DNA from: Klebsormidium nitens
Taxonomy: Eukaryota > Streptophyta > Klebsormidiophyceae > Klebsormidiales > Klebsormidiaceae
DNA length: 58,882 nt
Assembly (NCBI GenBank): GCA_000708835.1
Contig: DF237487.1
Span: 1 to 58,882, forward strand
Direction: 5' to 3'
Part shown: positions 48,501-56,225 of the stretch, piece by piece
Layout of the letters: each line of letters starts with the position of its first letter
Numbering within the stretch: position 1 is the first letter of the stretch
Translations under genes and position numbers: made by a program
Notes under the pieces: generated by a model
Told to the model about the DNA's origin: nothing
Databases searched by the model: none
What the model saw: the letters and a program-made list of their open reading frames with translations, nothing else

Positions 48501-51500
48501 AGTTCGGGTCCTTCTTAACTCGTGATATCCTTGAGCCCTTAAATCCCTTGGATTCTGAGGAGGTCCTTCTTACAACGGGGAAGTTGTTCCGCGTGTGACC
48601 ATCCCTCTTGGATTTCTATGCCTCGTCTGAATCGGTTTTGTGCAACTGCTTACAGTATTAACAACAAGGGGGTGAGCTCAGAGGACGGGGCGACCGTAGC
48701 TGCCAAAGTAAGCTCACCTTCCTCTTTTCTACGCATGCTGGACTCTTGTGCTGCGCTCATTTTGACATTGTCTCCAACCGATTACGCTTTGGTGAAAGCT
48801 GGCCCTGTGGTCACTTCTCCTTAAAATCCGTGGCACATCAATCATGGGGTATGTCGTTGGTGCGGGCGCTTACAATCTACTGTTCGCAAAGTCTGCCCGA
48901 ATGTGGCACAAACTCCATGCGAGAATCGCCCTCGACGTTGGTAGATCCGGAATTGGCTGAGAACGTTCTAAATAGGCTTCAATACAAACACTTCTTGGGT
49001 TGTCTATAGAGGTTCAAGCTTCGCGATCTTTGCTTTCGATATTGAGGCCGGCCTGCCCGTTCGAGACATACTGTCTGAAACTTTTGAGCTGCTGACATCG
49101 CATGTTATCACAAGACCGTCTGGGCGTCAGATGCGTCAGCATTCACATGCACGATTACGGTGTAGAGATTGGCTATCAGCTTGTTCAAGAAGGCGCTTGC
49201 CCACGTCAGCAGTTGGTGCCGGCACATGGTAACTTCTGGGAGGAGGCTTCTGCGGTAGTGCTGAAGATACTGCTTTCAGGACATGAGGATAACGTTGCTG
49301 ACGTCCCCTTTCTTGCCCTCTCTGCATTGATGACACTGAGTCCCTTGGGGCCTTCCTTGTTTCAGAGGGCGTTTCCTTCGCCGGCATTCGGGAACACAGG
49401 AGCGTATCCGCAAAGATACCAATCTGCTGACGTCAAAAGGCCGATGCTGACGTCAATCTCTACTATCTCTACACGAACTTGAGCGCTTCGGGGGCGCATT
49501 TCGAAGCGGAAGCGTCTCCTTTGGCAACAGAAGGGGGAAAGCCCGGAGCCTTTTGCTGACTCACTGTATTGCTGACGTCAGTTGAACGTTGCTGACATCA
49601 TATTACGCACCTCTTACAGTGGAGCCTGAGCGCTTTGGAGGCTTACTTCGAGTCGGAAGGCGTCGTCTTTGGCAAACATCTGGGAGGAGTTCAGGGGCGT
49701 AATCGCAAAGACAAGTCTGCTGACGTCAGAAGAACGTTCCTGACATCATTTCCCGTTCTTTTTTCAGTGGAGCCTGAGCGCTTTGGAGGCCTACTTCGAG
49801 TCGGAAGGCCTCTCCTTCAGCGACATCTGGGAGGAGATCAGGGGCGTCGTATTGAAGACGCTGATTGCTGTGGAGGGGAGAGTGGCGAGCCTGTGCCAAG
49901 CGCATTTACCGCACCGTAACAACGGCTTTGAGCTTTATGGCTTCGACGTGCTGTTGGACGCGGATCTCAAACCCTGGCTCCTTGAGGTGAGATTGTCTTG
50001 TCATTTTGGTGTTCTTACAACTCAACTTGAACCTTCTTCTGAGGTGTCCTAAAGATTCCAGAGAACGTGAGCATTCCAGGGTGAGTGAGCCTGTGCCAAG
50101 CGCATTTACCGCACCGCAATAACGGCCTTGAGCTTTCTGGGTTCGACGTGCTGTTGGACGCGGTTCTCAAGCCGTCGCTCCAACATTCTACGTGTTTATG
50201 TTTTTGATAACGTAAAAGCCTTTGGAAGGTAGATGGTGTTGACGTGTTGGAGCGGTAACATTTGCTTCTAGATTTGCGGCTTTGACGGGCGTTGGGCCGG
50301 ATCTCAAGCATCCGCAATTTCTACAAGCTCGCGGCGTGAGCATGTCTCCTTTGGGCGCACCAAACGAGAATTGCACTTTTCTTAGCTTCCGCGGATGCAA
50401 CGTGAATATAGATCCTGATCTCAAGCCGTTGCGCTTCCAGACGAGCCGACGGAAACTTTATCTTTGATGAGTACTTGATACATCTTAGCCAGCGGTTTCT
50501 TATGTTGGTTGGGCTGTGTCAAACTCACCTTAGCCCTGTGCGTCCTGTGGCATCTTCTCTGCCTTGGAATTTATGCATTCGCTAAACGGGTGTCTCAAAC
50601 TTCAGGTTAACACCGGCCCTGCGCTGCACTGCCCGACCGCCCTCGACAAGGAGATCAAGTTCAAGCTCATAAGGGACACACTACACTTGGTGAGCGTGCA
50701 ACCATACCGTATTGCCCTGAAGTTTTCGTTTGGACCTTCCCATCGAACCTTTTTCGCAACCTGAACCAAGTTCCAGTGCACGATAATGTTCTTTTCTATT
50801 CTTGGGATGTCTCCAACTCCGTTGAGTGCTGGTCCCTGGGTTCCATCAGAAGTTTTCTGCTTCGTCTTATAGTTGCTCCTTCTTTAAAGCATCTCGATGG
50901 GCTGCTTATATGAAGAGTAGATGGATGGTTCCTGGAGACACATCTATTCGGTCTTGTCCTTCTGGATCTATGCTGCCGGCTTTTAGAGGGGCCTGAGGCA
51001 TGCCGCAAAGACGCTTTTTCTCGCCTGACTCCTTACCTTAAGGTCAATCTGTGTGAATCTGCTCTAGGTGGTACAGATTGTTTCCTGGTTTTTCAGATAT
51101 CCAATGATCCGAATTCCGGGTCGTTTTCCAGGTGGGCTCTTCCCCATACGACCGGGACGCCCTCGCGAAAGAGGAGGAGAGTCGTTCCTTTTCTTTTCGT
51201 TTGGCTGTCAAGGACTTGTTTCCTTTCCACACGAAATGTTCCTTCCAATGCGGAGTCGCTTTCCGAGTGACCAAACGTATGTAAGGGACATTCCAGCCTT
51301 CGGGACTCGCTTCCGTCAGCCATTTAATGCAATTTTAACTTTCTTTCCAGGTGGGCTTCTCCCCGTATGACCGGGACGCCCTCGCGAAAGAGGAGGAAGA
51401 AAGCCGGCGCATGCGGTTGTTGGGCCTGGAGGGGCGCCGCGGCAAGGGGGCGCGAGAGGAGGACGCGCGCGTTTTGCGGCGCGATCTGCAGTCGCTTGAT

Positions 51501-52044
51501 GACGCCAGCTTTGTGGCGGCCACCAGCGGGCGGCCGCCACTGCTGATCCAGGTACGAAACTGGAGCCGTCCAATGAGAATCAATGTTCATATCAACGGTT
51601 TGTTTCGACTGGAAGCGGCAGGTTTTTTGGCGGCCTCGAGTGCTAATACAGGTATGAACGTTGAAAGGCGCATTTCTTAACTTGAAGCCATTGGTTAGTC
51701 AGTTTTCCTCAGATCCAAGGTTTGATCGCATGGAAGCGGCAACCTTTGCGGGGGGCACCTGCCGTCGCTAAATCACTTGAGAAACGTCGACGCACTCGGT
51801 AACAGTCGCAATTTTCGATTCGTTCGTTGATACCAACACTTCAATCAGCGTCTCAGTTGCAGAGGAAGCGGCCGATCTGTGATGACGCCGCACCTGCTTT
51901 TTTCAAAAGAGCGCCATTTTGAAGAGGAGTCTCTGTTACTGTGTGCAGGAAGGGGAGAGCGAGAATGCAAGGAGGAGCGACTTCGAGCGGCTGTATCCAG
52001 GTCCAGACGCGGAGAGGTGGGGCTTTCACCTCTCATGCAGCTAG
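42545..52044 (+). CDS. Tubulin tyrosine ligase-like protein (probable tubulin polyglutamylase)
   Basis: Fourteen exons join in phase: 42545-43730, 44044-44171, 44565-44631, 45197-45279, 45822-45954, 46441-46493, 46950-47071, 47618-47711, 48076-48131, 48656-48707, 49768-49986, 50606-50689, 51351-51551 and 51949-52044, giving 857 residues. Residues 1-395 are a disordered Ser/Arg/Asp extension. The TTL ATP-grasp domain then shows its family marks in order: VNHFPGTWELGRKDHL (from 489), YILKPRSSSRGRGVRLL (547 on), NGYKYDLRLYVVVTSWDP, HITNTSINNKG, ELYGFDVLLDADLKPWLLEV with the metal-binding Glu 731 and Asn 733, and NTGPALHCPTALDKEIK. TTLL enzymes ligate glutamate or glycine chains to tubulin tails, mostly in cilia and basal bodies. 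A polyglutamylase of the TTLL4/5 kind is inferred. The start is uncertain: ATGs at 42545 and 42566 both fit. Confidence 0.85.
47100..47205 (+). repeat. Short tandem repeats in a TTLL intron
   Basis: The block ggacggtgttcgagtctgac occurs twice in a row and is followed by three further degenerate agtctgacat units. This is simple tandem duplication in the intron after exon 7. Confidence 0.7.
48000..48060 (+). repeat. Possible echo of TTLL exon 8
   Basis: Just upstream of exon 9, one frame reads ILDPLKVYIYE, close to the exon 8 product TSWDPLRVYVYKE, and the DNA matches in blocks. It would be an old, strongly decayed copy. Confidence 0.4.
49300..49767 (+). repeat. Tandem echoes of the 5' part of TTLL exon 11
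   Basis: Units of about 145-148 bases precede exon 11. Each contains a pair of TGACGTCA-type palindromes 20 bases apart, an acceptor or its remnant, and the start of the exon. The palindromes lie at 49428 and 49448, 49573 and 49593, and 49721 and 49741. The unit nearest the exon (copy start about 49621) is almost identical at first and keeps its acceptor, but then loses the frame. The next one (about 49480) has lost the acceptor. A still older fragment lies at about 49230-49325. Confidence 0.85.
50084..50437 (+). repeat. Echoes of the 3' part of TTLL exon 11
   Basis: 50084-50180 repeats about 97 bases of the exon end (functional copy 49884-49986) with few changes; in translation NGFELYGFDVLLDADLKP becomes NGLELSGFDVLLDAVLKP. 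Weaker fragments near 50275-50315 and 50395-50437 share gatctcaagc-type blocks and may be older copies. Confidence 0.75.
51122..51190 (+). repeat. Echo of the start of TTLL exon 13
   Basis: About 55 bases repeat the start of exon 13 (functional from 51351), including the ttccag acceptor and the gaccgggacgccctcgcga block. The copy loses the frame after the gaggaggag run. Confidence 0.85.
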
Positions 52045-53810
52045 GCCAGATTGCGCTCGTATTATGAAGTTCAAAAGATGTTTGAGATTCAATATAGAGC
52101 TTGAGTCCACTGCCAAAAGGGGCTCCTCTGGTTTCTCGAGAAAACGAGGGCAACTTCGATGTGAACGGAGTAGATCTGCTTTCATTGTCAATAGTTCATG
52201 TGTGCTCTTTGGGGGCACGACCTGATAAGGACGCAGGTGCCAATGGTATTACGTCCTGAATCCCTCCCGCGCCCGGTTGCTGATCGTTCTGCGGGTTACA
52301 GGATTGAGTGATCTCCACTTTTGCAAATGTAGTAGAGCGTTTGAGAGAGCGAAGTAGCATTGTAGCGAGGATTTGCCCGATCCAGCGTCACTCTCTGACA
52401 CTGGGTTTCTGGATCTTCGTCTTCCATGACTGGACCCCTGACTTTGAGAACCATTGTTAACCCTCGGTTCCTGTTACTCATAGGTGGGGCCCCCTTTTCG
52501 AGTCCCAACGGTTCAACAACACGCTCTACGCCCGGTGGTTACGATTGCAAAACGAGCAAAGCCCTCCACAAGCCAATCGCTTGCGAAGGTCAATGAGTGG
52601 GCTCTCACAGACCACAGAAAGTGAAAATGGCGGGAAGCCGTCAGCAAGGAGTGTTGGGACTCCTCCGCTCGCGTCAAAGAGGAGTGCAAGATCGCGCAGC
52701 ACTGCGTATTGAGGTGATTAAAAGCACGAGGTTGTGGAGGAGCTCATGTTGATGATCAAAGGTCCTTGTGACTCGAACATTGAATATTGATAATTGATGC
52801 AAAGTCCTTTCAAGTTCGAGAGAAAATATTAGAATCTTGCTCAGCTAGGGGGCACATTATGCGGTTATGTCCGACACTATTGGAATATGGTTGTGATTCA
52901 TACTACCCATGAGAATTCGAGATCTCATCCGTCTCGATGACCATATATGCCCCATGCATATCATGTGCATCTCGCCCCGCACTCGAGCCCACTGCTGTCG
53001 GCTAGAGGCGCTTTCAAGTTTGTATAGCCGGGCCAGTGCCATTGAGCATCAATGACCACGATTGCGGGCCGGCCACCGCACTGCATACTTTAATAAACAA
53101 GCTGATACATGTTTGGCCGGACTAATGACGTAGCGTTGTCAGTGTGGGCCGCCGCAATCGGTGCGCTGCAGCCCTTGCGGCGGTCGCGGCGCCGCGGCCT
53201 CAGACCGGATCGGTGCGCTGCAGCCCTTGTGGCGGCTTAGCGCCTATATATAAGGCGCGGCCGCATGTCCTGATTCGACTCTTGCTATATAACCCCATGT
53301 CAACCCTGCGCATGTGTTAAGTTAGTGTCGCGGCGGCAGCCGCTGAGCCGGATCCGCATGCATCATGACATGTAGTCTATACAACGGTATGTAAGATTAC
53401 TTCTACTTCGAAATGGTTGGGAACTTGCTTATATGTGCTGCATGCAATTACTCAGACGCGAACGGCCGGGCGACTGGCAAGGATTATACGTATCATATGA
53501 CCATCTGCTGAAAAACATATCTCAGTGTGACAGGGCGGCCAGAGCTACTCATATAGTGAGGATGTAGGCCCACTGCCAGGCTAAGTTGAGTAAATGCATG
53601 CATTGAAGGGGCATGTCGGTCAGACGACAGCGCAGATCGATGTATCTTTCACTACACTTGAGTGGAGTCACAGAGATTGTTTAACCAGGCTTATGCCCGG
53701 ACCTGCAGCACATTTAGGGTCCGCCGATACCTCGAACTGCATGGAAGTGCAGCAATTGTTCCACAAAATGTAAGAACTTAATTATCAAAGTGCGTAGGCT
53801 AATGCCTTCT
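52045..53810. other. Convergent spacer between TTLL and the receptor kinase
   Basis: It contains the 3' untranslated ends of both neighbours. A 23-base direct repeat (ggtgcgctgcagcccttg then ggcgg, one mismatch) occurs at about 53160 and 53212. It is followed by a TATA-like run at about 53246-53254 inside a GCGCC/GGCGC flanked segment. No gene is seen downstream of it, so its meaning is open. Confidence 0.4.
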
Positions 53811-56225
53811 TTATCGGCCGTCCACAAACTTGTAGTGCAACGAGTTTGACGAAGTTGAGGTTTGAGTGTACGAGCTGCCGCTCCTGATTCCTTGATCCTC
53901 CCAGCCGTCGGCCAGACCGCTCTCGTTCTCGACCTCGCTCGTCCTAGTTCTTACTGCTGCCCTAATCTGCAAACTGACCCGCTCCATCGTGGGCCGCGCA
54001 GAGGGATCCCTCTGCAAGCACTCGAGCGCAATACGTATACAGCACTGCGCCTCGTCCACGTCATAATCGTCGCAGTCCAACAGTTCCAGGCCCCTCCCGT
54101 TGCGCACCAAGCCCGCCGTATACTCGACCAACGGCTTGTCCGTCCCGGCCCACCGCTCCGCCACTGTTCGCCCTGCGAGAAGCTCCAAAAGCAACACCCC
54201 GAAACTGTACACGTCACATTTTGTGCTCAAGTACCGGCTTCCCCCTTGCAGATACTCTGGCGCCATGTAACGCAGCGTCCCCTTGATCGCAGACGAAGAG
54301 CCCACCGTTGCATCCGGCAACAAGCGCGCTAGCCCAAAATCTGCGATGCACGCGCCGCCGCCCCCCTCCCGGAGCAGAACGTTCCCGGCCTTGATGTCAC
54401 GGTGCACAAACGGGGGGTGGACGTCATGGTGCAGGTAGGCCAGAGCCCGTGCCACGTCAGCAACGACTGCCATCCGCAAACCCCACGGGAAAGCCCGCGC
54501 GGCCTCCCCCTTCCGAGCGGCCTGCAGCCGCATCGCAAGACTGCCTTCGGGAAAGTACTCGAAAACGAGCAGCCGTTCCCCTCCTTCCGCAACCGCCCCG
54601 AACAATCGCACGAGGTTCTTGTGACGCACTTGGCTGAGCGTCAACAACTCCGCGCGCCAAGATTGGTCCTCCACGTCGGCCCCCTTCGTGAGTCGTTTCA
54701 CTGCCACCACCCCCCCGTCAGGTAGCACTGCCCGGTAGACCGCCCCAAAGGAGCCCGTTCCCACCACAGCATTTGCGGCCCAGCCTCCCGTCGCCGCACT
54801 CAGCTCCACAAGTGTGAACTGCCTCTCGGCAGGGGGCCCTTGAGAGACCCTCCAATGGTCACTTGATGACATTTGAGACTTTTCACCGGGATCGGGTTTT
54901 GCCTTCCGCTTGCCCCGGCAGTACTTGAGCCCCCAAAGCAACGCAGCAACGAGAGCAACACAGACCGCGCCCGCAGCGATCCCGGCAATGATACCTGTTG
55001 GGGGTGAGGGAGACGACGGCGGGGGCAGGGGGGGACTGAAATTTGCGGGGGGAATGGTTGGTGGGCTGTTTGCTGGGGGTGGATTTGCGGATGCTATGCT
55101 GAGACCCGGATTCCCTACAAATATGTTCTCGGGTTTGAAACGGGTTACGAGATCAGGGGCAACGGTTCCGGTGAGATTGTTGTTGTATATGGAAAGTGCC
55201 ATGAGCAGGGGGGGGTTGGCAAGCTCTATAGGGACCGCTCCCGTGAGAAGGTTGTCGTTCAAACGTAAGATAGTTACGCTTGGAAGTTTGCCCAGTTCAG
55301 GGGGGATCGGGCCCGTGAGCGAGTTGCGAAGCAGGTAGAGCTCCCTCAATAGGGTCAGATTACCGAGCTCCGGAGGAATGCCCCCCGTAAGGAAGCAACG
55401 GTTGAAACTGAGAAGCACGAGGCTCTTGAGAGCGCCGAATGTTGCGGGCAACGGCCCCGAAAGATTGTTTCGCTCGAGGACCAGGGTTTGGAGGTTGCTC
55501 AACCTGCCGAGGCTAGAGGGGAGGGGTCCGGTTAAGGAGTTGTTATGAAGGAGCAGGTTTGTTAACCCTGCAATGTTGCCAAGCTCTGAAGGGATGGGCC
55601 CAGAGAGGGTGTTGTTCCAAGCGTAGAAGTTGGTTAAGCTAACCATGTTCCCCAGTGCGGACGGAATGGGCCCTGAGAGTTGGTTATATTGGAGGGTTAA
55701 CTCGGTGAGGCGCGTTAACCCCCCAAGCTCAGGAGGCAGACTCCCATTGAGCCGGTTGTTCTGCAGATTCAGGACCCGTAGTTGTGTTAAGCTTGCCAGC
55801 TCTTTTGGGATGGCACCAGACAAGCGGTTTTGTGCCAAATCTAGCAGCGCCAGCTTTGTAAGATTGCCCAGCTCCGGAGGGATCCCCCCCGTCAAATTGT
55901 TAGCCTCCAGCTTCAGTTCCTGGAGGTTTACCAGCTTCCCAATGTCAGGGGGAATGTCACCGGAGAGGTTGAAACCGCACAGGCGCAAAATGGTGAGGTT
56001 TGTCAGAGTGCCAAGCTCGGCAGGCAACACCCCACTAAGGGGCACAGATGGTGACGTCGTTGGACCTTGTTCAAAGCAAAGGTCAATCGAGGTTTGGGTG
56101 AGGAGACTGCCCGTTGTGAGCTGTTGGAGATCGCTGAGAGTGAAGGCAGCCCCATATTGAGGGACCAGAAAGCCAAGCAGCAAGAGCACGAGGTGTTGGA
56201 TGCGGTTCCCTTGCACGTCCTTCAT
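53811..56225 (-). CDS. LRR receptor-like Ser/Thr protein kinase
   Basis: A single uninterrupted ATG-to-stop frame of 804 residues. The N-terminal hydrophobic segment (about 10-27) is a signal peptide. Twelve 24-residue plant-type leucine-rich repeats fill 71-358 (pattern LGNLTxLxxLxLxxNxLSGxIPxE). A Pro/Ser-rich stalk covers about 381-409 and a transmembrane helix about 411-432, followed by a basic stop-transfer KYCRGKRK. The cytoplasmic kinase (about 484-755) has the glycine loop GTGSFG (489-494), Lys 510, Glu 526, HRD at 608-610, DFG at 629-631 and APE at 655-657. It is thus an RD kinase with all catalytic residues. Such receptors perceive extracellular ligands at the plasma membrane; the ligand here is unknown. 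It is intronless, unlike its neighbours. Confidence 0.95.
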   Translation of the reverse strand: MKDVQGNRIQHLVLLLLGFLVPQYGAAFTLSDLQQLTTGSLLTQTSIDLCFEQGPTTSPSVPLSGVLPAELGTLTNLTILRLCGFNLSGDIPPDIGKLVNLQELKLEANNLTGGIPPELGNLTKLALLDLAQNRLSGAIPKELASLTQLRVLNLQNNRLNGSLPPELGGLTRLTELTLQYNQLSGPIPSALGNMVSLTNFYAWNNTLSGPIPSELGNIAGLTNLLLHNNSLTGPLPSSLGRLSNLQTLVLERNNLSGPLPATFGALKSLVLLSFNRCFLTGGIPPELGNLTLLRELYLLRNSLTGPIPPELGKLPSVTILRLNDNLLTGAVPIELANPPLLMALSIYNNNLTGTVAPDLVTRFKPENIFVGNPGLSIASANPPPANSPPTIPPANFSPPLPPPSSPSPPTGIIAGIAAGAVCVALVAALLWGLKYCRGKRKAKPDPGEKSQMSSSDHWRVSQGPPAERQFTLVELSAATGGWAANAVVGTGSFGAVYRAVLPDGGVVAVKRLTKGADVEDQSWRAELLTLSQVRHKNLVRLFGAVAEGGERLLVFEYFPEGSLAMRLQAARKGEAARAFPWGLRMAVVADVARALAYLHHDVHPPFVHRDIKAGNVLLREGGGGACIADFGLARLLPDATVGSSSAIKGTLRYMAPEYLQGGSRYLSTKCDVYSFGVLLLELLAGRTVAERWAGTDKPLVEYTAGLVRNGRGLELLDCDDYDVDEAQCCIRIALECLQRDPSARPTMERVSLQIRAAVRTRTSEVENESGLADGWEDQGIRSGSSYTQTSTSSNSLHYKFVDGR

